Origin: Symbiodinium natans
Lineage: Eukaryota; Sar; Dinophyceae; Suessiales; Symbiodiniaceae
DNA: 64,000 nt
Reading direction: 5' to 3'
Assembly (NCBI GenBank): GCA_905221605.1
Contig: CAJNDS010001169.1
Location: 682,001-746,000, forward strand
Shown here one piece after another: positions 21,501 through 31,473 of this stretch (positions are counted from its first letter, which is position 1; each line of letters starts with the position of its first letter). Made by a program: the position numbers and the translations under genes. A model generated the notes under the pieces. The model was not told the DNA's origin, searched no databases, and saw nothing but the letters and a program-made list of their open reading frames with translations.

Positions 21501-23160
21501 TGACAAAGCCGCCTGCACCACCATGAAGTCCTAAGCCCTTTTACACTTCTGAAGTTCCTCCGGCAAAAGGACTTTGCTTTCCCCCGCTCCCCCAACGCTC
21601 CCCAAGCCAAGGTCGATTTACCGCTTCGACCTGCCGCCAGGCCTAGGGTTCAGGGGGTTTTAGACACCATCCGAACCACATATGGAGGGGCAGATCTTCC
21701 TTTGGGCACATGAATAGTATTGTAGTGCCCATTCACCAAGCCGGTAATCTCCTGATTGGTATCTTTTCCGTGTCTTAGGTCATTCCTGTTGGAGGTACCA
21801 GCAACTATGCTGCCGCAGATACCAGCCGCGTAGGCGCACAGGGAGGGGGAATCGCATTCTTTGCACCTTTCAGCGGACACTGCAGAGGGTGCGATGAACT
21901 ATTCCTGCTAGGAGTTAGGATGCTTTCAAAACGCCATGCAGCAAGAAATCAAGCATTAGCTCAAGAGTTGATCGCCTTCTTCTCCTTCTTGCCCACACCC
22001 TCGCCCCTCCCTAGAGTAGCCTGCCTGTAAGAAGGGACAAGTCCCATGATTCTTGGCACCTTTCCTTCTTTGGGGGCGTGTCTGTTACTCCAGGGAGATG
22101 GCTAGGGTTTCTTAAATCAACCCAAACCCTCCAGCTGGTGCCAGGCAGGTCCTCCTTCGGGTGAAGCTGCTGCCAAGTGATGGCAGGTGGCCTTGCCCGA
22201 GAGGAGCATGCCAGATTTGCGAGAGGAGTTCGGCGGTTAGGTGCTGTTCGTAGGGGTTTCCCAATACTTTTAACGTAGTGGTCTGCGCTCTTCTTGCCGA
22301 AAACCTTTAGCGCCCAAGACTAGGGTTTGAGCTTTGGGGCTTCCCCAGACCCCCGCCCCAATTGTAGTTCATACAGAACAACTGAATATGCTACATACAT
22401 ATATATATATGTATCTGTATAGGAAAATAGAATTAAACTTGTATAACTACAACTGGAGGTGAATGCCTACCGGCGGGGAGAACAGAGCATGTTCGGGAGA
22501 GCCGCGCATAGCCTGATGGTTTGGGCGCAGTGCTTTGAACCGTGTCCTCGATCCCAAGTTCCCAATCCCAATGTCAGCAGTATCCAAGCGCCTCTGCCAC
22601 AGCCTGACCCTTCAAATCTGCATCCAAAACAAACCCTAGCTAAGCGTGCGGGCCCGCTTCACTGACCACGCTGAAGAGCCGACTGGAAGCTTCAGAGGTA
22701 GTGCTAAGTAGGGTAACAAGCCGCAAGCTAAGTACAGGCTCAAACCTAAACGCCAAACTCCTAAACCGAGCCCTAAACTCAAAACCCTAAGCCTCAGCAC
22801 CTAAAGCCTAGACCCCAGTTGTAACTACCCATGAAGGTCCGACACGGTCTTCCGAGAGGGCGTGCAGGAGCGCCACCTGTTCTCAAGATTCCTCGGTTTT
22901 GGGGTTTAGGCTTAAGGCATTAGGCTTTAGGCTTTATGCGTTAGGATTTAGGATTTAGGATTTAGGATTTAGGGTTTAGGCCTGCGATCGGGGTTAGGGT
23001 TTAGGGTGCACGGTTTAGGGTCAGGGTTTAGGGCTATAGGGTTTAGGGTTCACGGTTTGGCGTTTAGGCCTTTACGGTCGGGTTGAGACTGTAGGTGGAG
23101 GATGTTGTGGGGCTTGGGGTTGGGCCAGCGTTTAGCACACAATCCCTACATCCGAGTCTG
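18575..23160. other. No confident gene
   Basis: Degenerate telomere-like DNA (19015-19120, 20340-20450, 22905-23060), an AT tract (22397-22420), and a poly-C/poly-A tract (21184-21225). The 19004-19531 frame is partly repeat and partly unrecognised (SSCSRCLSLIPSKFRVASPY). Confidence 0.5.
21184..21225. repeat. Poly-C then poly-A tract
   Basis: C16, AA, C13, then A11. Similar C-run plus A-run junctions occur at 26138-26160 and 61193-61220. Confidence 0.85.
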
Positions 23161-23250
23161 AAAGCCACAGGTTGCCTGGAGTACCCCAAAGGCAAAGAAA
23201 AAAATGAAGGCGTCCGTCTCTTTTGCAAGGGCGTATGGCACTACCAGGTA
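23161..23250 (+). CDS. Exon-like segment interrupted by an introner-like element
   Basis: The open frame reads KATGCLEYPKGKEKNEGVRL, then FCKGVWHYQ, ending next to the element at 23253. The composition is protein-like, but the product is unrecognised. Confidence 0.35.
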
Positions 23251-23252
23251 GA

Positions 23253-23362
23253 CTTAGTAGCCCAGTGGTACCCCTTTCCCTTTTTTGGGTTCAAGGTTCC
23301 CTCATAGAGTAACCAACCCCAACAGGGTACCCTTATCACAATATGGTTGCTGGGCTGCCAAG
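23253..23362. mobile_element. Introner-like element, second copy
   Basis: 110 bp with ends CTTAGTAGCCCAG and CTGGGCTGCCAAG (inverted, 11 of 13 match). Interior blocks AGTGGTACCC, GGTTCAAGGTTCCCT, CAACCCCAA and AATATGGTT are shared with 29177-29349. Confidence 0.6.
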
Positions 23363-24002
23363 TGGGTACCCCTTTTATACCCCAAATAGAATAGAATCCC
23401 CCTAAAAGGACCCCTATTTTCGGAAACCCGCAACTAGACCAGAAAATTCAGGATGAGAAGGGCTCCGTGGCATTTTCTTCTGCGGTGCAGCCTGCGGAGG
23501 CCGTGGGGCTTGGGGTTGAAGGGGACTTGCTCTTGAATCCAAGCCCTAAGTCCAAGACGCACCCCCCAAAAAACCCAACACCCTAGGGTGAGCAGGAAGC
23601 GGAGGGGCATGCGTCTGGGTTCGACCCCCAAAGCTCAAACCCTCAGCTGAACCTTACCCACACCCAAAGTTCAAAACCCTAAAGCCGCACAATACATCCC
23701 GAAACCCTAGTTCCAAAACCCTAAGACACCCAAACCCTAGAACCCCCAAAAAACCCAAAACCCGAAAACCCACGAATCCAAAACTCGAAAACCCTAAAAC
23801 CCTAAACCCAAAAACCCAAAAAACTCAAACACCCTAAAACCCGAAAATGAACAACTCTGAGCCCCAAAACCTTCACTCCCAAAACCCTCAATCCCTAAAC
23901 CCTAAACCCAAAACCCTCAATCCTACACGCTGAAACCCTAAGCCCTACATGTTCACCTTCTGGAGTCGCATCATCCTCACAGCCTGCCTAGGCCCTTAGT
24001 TG

Positions 24003-24113
24003 TAGGGTTTAGGGTTTAGGGTTCAGGGTTTAGGATTTAGGGTTTAGGGTTCAGGGTTTAGGGTTTAGGGTTTAGGATTTAGGATTCAGGATTTAGGGTT
24101 TAGGGGTAGGGTT
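24003..24113 (+). repeat. TTTAGGG-type tract, variant-rich
   Basis: About 15 units, with TTCAGGG and TTTAGGA variants. Confidence 0.85.
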
Positions 24114-24762
24114 ATCGCATCATCACAAGGTAACTAAACAAAGGAACAACGCTTTAGGATCCAGGTACGACCCTACCCTTAGAACCCTTCTTGGCAGATT
24201 CCGGGCAGTCATTGCTGGGGTGACGCAAGTATGACTAGCTATATCGTTTCTCGGGATACTTACATCCCTACTTGCAAATGCCCACGAACCTTCAACTACA
24301 AACAAGAACCCCGCCTTTCGCAAGTCCACCTAAACTGGTCACTTGTACTTCTTTCTTTTTTGGGAGTAGGGACATTTTGGGGGGCAGGTCGACCTCACTG
24401 AAGGCCGCCGGCTGAGGTTCGAGGCAGGGTTTCGGGGGTAGGGTTTAGGGTTTAGGATTTAGGGTTTAGGGTTCAGGGTTTAGGGTTTAGGGCTTAGGGC
24501 TTGGGGCTTGGGGTTTGAGGGTTGAAAGGGTTTGGGGATTAGGCCTGCGAGGGTGCTAGGGCTTCGGGGTTTGGGCTAGAGCAATCCTAAATCCACTGGA
24601 GCCCCAAAACTCGCTAAGCCACCAAAGTTTAGGTTTGGCCGTAACCCAAAAAAGCCCTAAATCCAAGCCCTATAGATATAGACCCCAAGCCCCTGACCCC
24701 CAAACCCCAAATCCCCTAAACCCAATGTACACCGCTAAACCCTCAATTCGATTCTATCCCAG

Positions 24763-24854
24763 CTGAGGTGGTTGACCGCACGCTGGGGTCGGAGAGGCCA
24801 GTGGCTTTCGCGGAGATTGAGGCAAAGGACCTGCTGCGCCAACAAAACGCTTAA
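24763..24854 (+). CDS. Exon-like segment with stop
   Basis: After ATCCCAG the frame reads EVVDRTLGSERPVAFAEIEA, then KDLLRQQNA and a stop. Possibly a last exon. Confidence 0.4.
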
Positions 24855-24863
24855 CGGAGCCGA

Positions 24864-27068
24864 TCCTTAAAGTGGAGTCAGCCCGAAACCCTAAGCCCTA
24901 AGCCGTATAGGCCGCCCCCCCCCAACAAGCCGGAATAGGATGGCCTTAATTACCGGGGAGGATTGGGCTTTTTTGGGCTTTACGGGCTTATGCATGTTGG
25001 TTCGCCGTTCTTGTTTGGCGTGTTTCGCTTGCGGTGTTGAAGCACGAAGCCTTTGCCTCGTAAACTAGGACCCCTGGCAGAATCGCCCATTACAACACGG
25101 GCCCCCTTTTTGGGTACCCTAAAAAAGAGGGGCCGCCTTATAATAAGGACCCCAGAAGGGACCATAAATTTCGAGAAGTGACCATATAGATTTCAAAGCC
25201 GGCTCCCGCCAGTGCTTGCTGGAATGGGCTTGAGCTTGTTCGGGCTTAGGTTTTCAGGTCTAGAGGGTGTATAGGGTTCAGGCTTTACGATAGGGTTTTG
25301 GGTTTAAGGTGGGTTCAGGGTTTGAGTGTCGTAGCGTCTCAGTTGCTCTTGCACGCGTCCCCCCGAGCCGCACCTCTCAGACGCACTGAGCGCCCCATCA
25401 TCTTCACATGACACCTGGCGAGAGCCCTTCCTACATGTCCCCGAACATCCCACACCTGTAAGCACCTCACGCACCCCCATAAATGCCCCAAAGCACCCTA
25501 CGTGCGCCCCATGTGCCGGGCATAGATGCAAAAGCACACTCCCCAGCTCTAAGAACCCTAATTGCCCTAATTGCCCTAAACCCGAAACCCTAAACCCTAA
25601 ACCCTATAAGCCTAAGGCCACTAAGCCCTATAAGCCGCAAAGCAGTGCCCCACCAGGACTTGGCTCGAAAGAGCCGCTGGCGGCTTCTGCTCAGCGACCC
25701 GGCGTCCTCAGAGGCCGCGTACGAATGTGAAATGTACATACATATATATATATATATACAATGTACTTTCAAAAACATTAATAAGATATTACAATTATAT
25801 CCTACGGTTGGTCATCGGGCGGTCGTGTGATGTCCGAGCATGCGTCACCTGGTGGACGTTTGAAAGGCGCCTGGACATGCACTGCACAAAAAAGGGACAG
25901 GTTGACCAATTGCCGATGCAACCTGAGCTTGCTGCTGAACTGGGGTTTCGGGTTCAGGGGCCCAGGGCTGCTTAGGAGGGTTTGGTAGGGGGCTTGGGGT
26001 TGTAGGGTGCTTGTGGGTCGAGTGCCCCGAGACCAACATTAGCAAGGATCTCCTCGTAGGGCTTTTGCGTCTTGCAGGTTGGATCCCGACTGTTGCTTTA
26101 GAACTCCGGCTGTATGTAACCCTGAACCTTGATATGTCCCCCCCGGGCAAAAAAAAAAATATATATATATATTTATTTATTTATGTATAAACAGAAATAT
26201 ATAAGGAATGTATATATATATAAACAGGTTGCAACTCTATCTCTACAGTTACCTTACGTATCACCCCCCCTTTCCTTTGGACTCACCAGGCCGTGTACTG
26301 TTCGCCTCCTCAGCATGCTCGCCGGATACGCTCCGACGCCGAGGTCACACGGGACTTGTTGGAGTGAATCTGCTGAAGGGCGAGGGGGGGGGCTCTCTAA
26401 GGCACTGGAGCAGCTGCCTTTTCAAAGGGTGTTGGGTCTTGTGTTCAAGGGTTTCCCAGCCATTCAAAAGGAAGCCCGAACTCAAATCCCGAATCTCTGA
26501 GGCCTAAAGAGGTTCATGGATTGGGGTTCAGGTTTTTGTCTTCTTCTGTATCCAACTCAACCCCCACATCGTGCTTGAAGCCTCATGGGTAGCTCACGTA
26601 ACATAGCAATGCCGCAGATTAGGTCATAGCCAGCCTCACACCTGACTCCAGTTCTTGATGCCTACAAACCTCCAAGTAGACCCCCGAAGACTCATCCAAA
26701 CCAACCATTTCTGACCCAGACTAGACAGTTTTGCCAGGTGCTTTAGTTCTGTCATCAAGGGCCACAGAACATTTGTGCTCAGGGGCTGTAACAACGAGTG
26801 GAACGTACAGCCATAAATCCGAAAGCCCTATACTGACAGCAAGAGAGGCGCCGCCCACGGTGCGGAGGCCTTCCTTCTTGCTCCTGCGAACAGAGGCCAG
26901 GAAAGTTGGTCCGTTGAGCATGTCGGAGTCTGTTGGGGTTTGCCTAGCAACACATGGGTTTACGATATTGGGGGTACCTTATTGGGGTCCCGATTATAAG
27001 GGGATCCTACTACTTGGGGATCTATATTAGGTGGTCCCCCTATTTTCGTAAACACCCACATGGCCCTC
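24864..27068. other. No confident gene
   Basis: Holds (TA)n tracts at 25738-25758 and 26158-26190, a C7-GGGC-A11 junction near 26138, a short inverted-repeat element at 26951, and weak ORFs on both strands around 26720-26930. Confidence 0.5.
26951..27060. mobile_element. Short inverted-repeat element, second family, copy 1
   Basis: The ends are ATGGGTTTACGA and TCGTAAACACCCA. Interior strings GGGGTACCTTATTGGGG, TCTATATTAGG and TTTTCGTAAAC recur at 28760-28848 and, inverted, near 849-935. Confidence 0.5.
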
Positions 27069-27230
27069 CTATGAGGCGGGAAGTGGCCCAGCGAAGGGCC
27101 AGCTGGCCTCGGCTACCACACTGCCGCCGGAGGCATTCGGAATGCGTGGTGTGGGAGGTTTCGCCACAAAACGCTGGAGAAGGAACTTGAGTTCTCGGTC
27201 TAGGTAGGCCCTAAAAGTTGAAGGCTCAGG
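27069..27230 (-). CDS. Exon-like segment on the minus strand
   Basis: The frame reads SPEPSTFRAYLDRELKFLLQ, then RFVAKPPTPRIPNASGGSVV, to a stop at 27069. Protein-like; unrecognised. Confidence 0.3.
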   Translation of the reverse strand, partial: PEPSTFRAYLDRELKFLLQRFVAKPPTPRIPNASGGSVVAEASWPFAGPLPAS

Positions 27231-28914
27231 GGACTTACTTACTGGCTGTGAGTGCTTGATAGGCGCATAAAATCCCCTGACAGGCCGCAGTGCCATTTCA
27301 GCTTTTTAGCCCAATTCCGTCAGAAAGTAAGAGTCACAAACCTTCAAGCAGGCTTTGGGAGATGTTGGAAGGTAACAGGTTGCTTCGGGGTTGGGGATGA
27401 ACTACTCTTGCTGTGGGTTGTGGGTGCAAGGGCATAGGGTCTATGAATCACTCAGACTTGACTGAGGTAATGGCGTAGAATTGCCATAAGGGCAGAGCTC
27501 ATGTCACTATCCGGACAGAGCTCACTATACGTTAGTTCCCATAAGCCCCAAACCCAAACCCTAAACTCAATTGCATTCCTTTTTGCGCTTTTCCCGCTCT
27601 TCGATCTCGGAGCCTACATAGCGTGTGCTGTGCTTGCATAGCTTCAGGGCTCCTTCAGGGGGAGTTTCAGGGGGAGTTTTGCAGGTCCACCGCATCCCTA
27701 CAATTCTTAAACCCTGAAAAGCTAAAAAAGTGCTACAAAGCCCACCAAGCCTATAAGTCCTATAGCGCCGGTAAACGCCATAAAGTCTTTGCAAGCAGAA
27801 GCCCTACAGCAGCTCCAAGACCTCGGGCGGTTTTCTTGGCGCGTAACTCTCGGCCTCCTCACAACAAGGCCTCGGATTGAACCAGCCTCCTATGCGGTTT
27901 AATTCGGGTTTGGGGATTAGGGTTTGAGGTGTGGGGTTTAGGGTTTAGGGCCCCATAAACCCCAAGCCCCCAAAGGTTTAGGCCACTCTAGGTAGGCTTT
28001 TGGGGGAGTTTAGGGGTGCTAGAGCAGCCTCGTTGAGGGTCCAAGGTTTACAAACCGATCCAGAACCCTAAATGCGTGTACAGGAGCGCGCTTCCGCGTT
28101 GCTGTCACTCACTTCATCCGCCTCCACAAGACCTCTGCTAGAGGTGAGGAGGTTTTAGGGTTCAGGGGTTTCGGGTTTAGGTTTGTGGTTCTTTGCAGTT
28201 CGAGTTTTGGGGCTCTTTTTTGCTTCAAGTGCACCCCTAAACCCTCAGTATCCACTGCCCATCCTTGTGACCAAAGGCCCTAAACCTTGAAACCAACATC
28301 CGGTTTAGGGTTGAGGGCTTGGGGTTGGGGTTTTGAGTTTTGAGGTGACACGTTCCCACCCTATTTAATGATCAATTGCTGATGAACCATCGGTTGATGA
28401 ATGGCTATGAAGGAGGTCAACTATACCACAAACCACCCACCGATGACGGTGAAACAGCCACCTCGTTGTGTATAGGGGTCGTAACCTTGTTTTCCTGTCG
28501 AACTAGCCACTTGGTGTTTTCCACCTGGCTTCATCGACTCATCTGCTGGTGCAGTGATGTCCCACAAAAGATAGGGTTTGCGGGGTCGCAAAGGATATCA
28601 GTATCTGCAGATTTGCGGGAATGATAGGTCGAGAACGGAAACTGCTTGCTCCCTGACATCATGGTGCAAGTTTGCCTTCTTGCTTCATGTTTGGCCCAAA
28701 GACATGGGGTCCAATGCTCGTTAGAAGTGGCGAACTTTTACCCTGACAGCTTGTCAATGTGGGGGTTTCTGATACTAGGTAGGGGGTACCTTACTGGGCC
28801 TACTATTTGGGGGTCTATATCAGGGGTCCCTTTTTCGTAAACTCCCATATGCTCCAGCTGACTGTTTCGTTGCCAAGTGGCCGAGCCGAGTGCTTTTCAG
28901 TGGATCAAGGCCCA
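27231..28914. other. No confident gene
   Basis: Weak ORFs (27623-27880; 28376-28624), degenerate telomere-like DNA around 27905-27965, and one short inverted-repeat element at 28760-28848. Confidence 0.45.
28760..28848. mobile_element. Short inverted-repeat element, second family, copy 2
   Basis: GTGGGGGTTTCTGATACTAG at one end, TTTTTCGTAAACTCCCA at the other, with GGGGGTACCTTACTGGG and TCTATATCAGG between. This closely matches copy 1. Confidence 0.5.
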
Positions 28915-29096
28915 AACCCCCAAACCCCCCAAACCCCCAACCCCCTAAACCCCTAAACCCCCAACCCCCCAAACCCCTAAACCCCTAAACCCCTAAACCC
29001 CTAAACCCCTAAACCCCTAAACCCCTAAACCCCTAAACCCCTAAACCCCAAAACCCCAAAACCCTAAACCCTAAACCCTAAACCCTAAACCCTAAA
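28915..29096 (-). repeat. CCCTAAA/CCCCTAAA tract directly upstream of an exon
   Basis: Starts as CCCCTAAA and CCCCAAA eight-base variants, then pure CCCTAAA, ending three bases before the ubiquitin-like exon at 29099. A firm case of such a tract ending at a splice acceptor. Confidence 0.9.
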
Positions 29097-29098
29097 GG

Positions 29099-30785
29099 CT
29101 CCACGGTGCGCGACCTGCAGACTTTGGCCGAGCAAGCTTTCCAGCAGGAGCGCCTCAGGCTTGTCACTGCAGAGAGGCTTGGCAGACCAGTGGTACCCTT
29201 TTAGGGTTTAGGGTTTAGGGTATTGAGGGTTGAGGGTTTAGAGTTTAGGGTTTAGGGTTTTTCAAGGTTCCCTTATCTCATATTATGAAGTAAGCAACCC
29301 CAAAAAATGGGTGCCCTGATAAGAATGTGGTTACTGGGCTACCAAGGAGGGGTGTGCTGGATGATCCCACAGTGCCTTTGCTAGATGTAGGGCTACAAAC
29401 AGGAGATCATGTCACAGCTTTGGCGACCCACTTGCCAAGCATCACGGGAACTCGGGCAGATTTCGAGAGTGGCGCAGCATTTGCCTCATGGTTCCGTGGT
29501 GATGACGGAGCGACCACATGGGGCGATCTACAGTTTCTGGGACCCGGAAGGCCCTTGTTGTTTTTTGGGGTTGGGGTTCGCTTTACAATCCCCATAAAAC
29601 CACAAAAGGTTCCCTTTTTATTCCTGGGTTACTCCTGGGTCTAGGTTTGGTCGTGACAGCTCCGCAGTTCAAAGTCAGCTGAAGGGCGTGCAGCATGTTC
29701 AGGCCACGGAGGGCGCATTTGCTGCCATTTTGGCAGATGGATCTGTCGTCTCTTGGGGTGATCCACTCAACGGTGGTGACAGCTCGGCAGTTCAAAGTCA
29801 GCTGAAGGGCGTGCAGCAGGTTCAGGCCACCCTGTATGCATTTGCTGCCGTTTTGGCAGACGGATCTGTCGTTTCTTGGGGCCATCAAGGCTCTGGTGGT
29901 GACAGCTCGGCAGTTCAAAGTCAGCTGAGGGGCGTGCAGCAGGTTCAGGCCACAACTTGTGCATTTGCAGCCATTTTGGGAAATGGATCTGTCGCTTGTT
30001 GGGGTGACCAATATGCCGGCGGTGACAGCTCCGCAGTTCAAAGCCAGCTGAGGGGCGTGCAGCGTGTTCAGGCCACAATCGCTGCATTTGCAGCCATTTT
30101 GGCAGACGGTTCTGTGGTCTCTTGGGGCGTCAACGGTGGTGACAGCTCGGCAGTTCAAAGTCAGTTGAGGGGCGTGCAGCAGGTTCAGGCCAATGGCAGC
30201 GCATTTGCTGCCATTTTGGCAGATGGATCTGTCGTCTCTTGGGGGCCTGCAGTATACGGTGGTGACAGTTCTGCAGTTGAAAGCCAGCTGAAGGGCGTGC
30301 AGCATGTTCAGGCCACAACTTGTGCATTTGCTGCCATTTTGGCAGATGGATCTGTCGTTTCTTGGGGTGATCCAGAATGTGGTGGTGACTGTTCGGCAGT
30401 TCAAAGTCAGCTGAAGGGCGTGCAGCGGGTTCAGGCCACAGAGAATGCATTTGCTGCCGTTTTGGAAGATGGTTCTGTCGTCTCTTGGGGTGATCCAGGC
30501 TTGGGTGGTGACAGCTCCGCAGTTCAAAATCAGCTGAGGGGCGTGCAGCAAGTCCAGGCTACCAGCGGTGCATTTGCAGCCATTTTGGAAGATGGTTCTG
30601 TTGTCTCTTGGGGTGATCCACGCTTGGGTGGTGAAAGCTCCGCAGTTCAAAGTCAGCTGCGGGGCGTGCAGCAAGTCCAGGCCACCAGCGCCGCATTTGC
30701 AGCCATTTTGGCAGACGGTTCTGTTGTTTCTTGGGGCGATCCACAACACGGTGGTGACAACTCGAAAACAACTCCTGTTCTATGA
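29099..30785 (+). CDS. Ubiquitin-like plus RCC1-repeat protein, 5' end missing
   Basis: Exon A (29099-29176) reads STVRDLQTLAEQAFQQERLR, then LVTAE. Exon B (29350-29528) continues RGVLDDPTVPLLDVGLQTGD and HVTALATHLPS, then FASWFRGDDGATTWGD. Together they form the second half of a ubiquitin-like fold of the type found before RCC1 repeats in Symbiodinium proteins. Exon C (29641-30785) has nine units of about 41 aa, consensus GGDSSAVQSQLRGVQQVQAT-AFAAILADGSVVSWGDP, the last one truncated before the stop. Exon A-B phase is exact across a GC-AG intron. The first half of the ubiquitin-like domain is not seen; it probably lies beyond the CCCTAAA tract upstream. Such genes are often labelled HERC2-like, but no HECT domain is present. 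The role is unknown; the repeats suggest a beta-propeller scaffold. Confidence 0.72.
29177..29349 (+). mobile_element. Introner-like element forming a GC-AG intron
   Basis: 173 bp. It begins GCTTGGCAGACCAGTGGTACCC and ends CTGGGCTACCAAGGAG, so its ends are inverted repeats (CTTGGCAGACCAG against CTTGGTAGCCCAG). It splits the LVTAE/RGVLDDP junction exactly in frame. A related element with the same ends lies at 23253-23362. TTTAGGG repeats occupy its interior. Confidence 0.62.
29529..29640 (+). other. Insertion or non-canonical intron in the RCC1 gene
   Basis: Removing these 112 bp joins TTWGD to PRFGRDSSAVQ, the expected repeat junction. The edges are not GT-AG or GC-AG. The first unit would otherwise be out of frame. 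Confidence 0.45.
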
Positions 30786-31299
30786 GGAGGGCGAATGACT
30801 AACTGGAGCTCTTAGGTTCGGAGAGGTAACTTCAAGCCCGAGGGTTACTTTTCTGTTCCCTAGGATCCCAAGAGAACTCAGCCTGTGAGTACCAGAGCTG
30901 CTAACCCCCCAACATGTCGGGAACCGGATGTCTCGTGTACTGAAGCTTCAGACTTTTGCCTTCTACACCCTAAACCCTAAACCCTAAACCCTAACACCTA
31001 ACCCCTAACTCCAACCCCAAGAGTTTGGGGCTTGCAGGTTTTTGTTGATCGCAAAGTCGCGGTCACCTGGGGTTTAGGGCTCCAAGGTAGGGTGAAGCAT
31101 CGCCAGGTGCAGGAGAGCATCGTGATACCGCGGCAGGAGCTTCTTGCGGTTTAGGGTTTGGGGTTTAGGGTTTAGGGTTTAGGGTTCAAGTGGAGCCCGA
31201 GGTAGAAAGGGTATAGGGTTGAGGGTAGAAGTCTCATCCAGCAAGTCAAAGCACAAAGCAGCTCAGATCTTCAACTTGGGAAAGGTTTCCAAATGCATA
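30786..31299. other. Host spacer without a gene
   Basis: A CCCTAAA run (30967-31010) and a TTTAGGG run (31148-31185), in inverted orientation around about 130 bp of non-repetitive DNA. Confidence 0.5.
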
Positions 31300-31305
31300 A
31301 GCATT

Positions 31306-31320
31306 CATCATCATCATCAT
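31306..31320 (-). repeat. (ATG)n tail at the LINE 3' end
   Basis: CATCATCATCATCAT on the plus strand, about 155 bp past the ORF2 stop on the minus strand. Confidence 0.6.
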
Positions 31321-31473
31321 AACCTCACTCTGAAAGAGCGTCGCGGTCCGCCTCGAACTGGCGCTGCGCGTGTGTTACTGCCGCTCTGCGGTGCCACGCG
31401 CGCTGCCTCCGAGGCCAAGCGCCAAGAAGGCCCGAAGCAGCCCCTAGGGCCCAATGCTTCAGGCTGCAGCATC

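Noticed and set aside
29583-30749. 388-aa open frame on the minus strand opposite the RCC1 gene
   Set aside because: It is the antisense of a tandem repeat; once one unit lacks antisense stops, all do. It has no domain, while the plus frame matches RCC1 repeats exactly.
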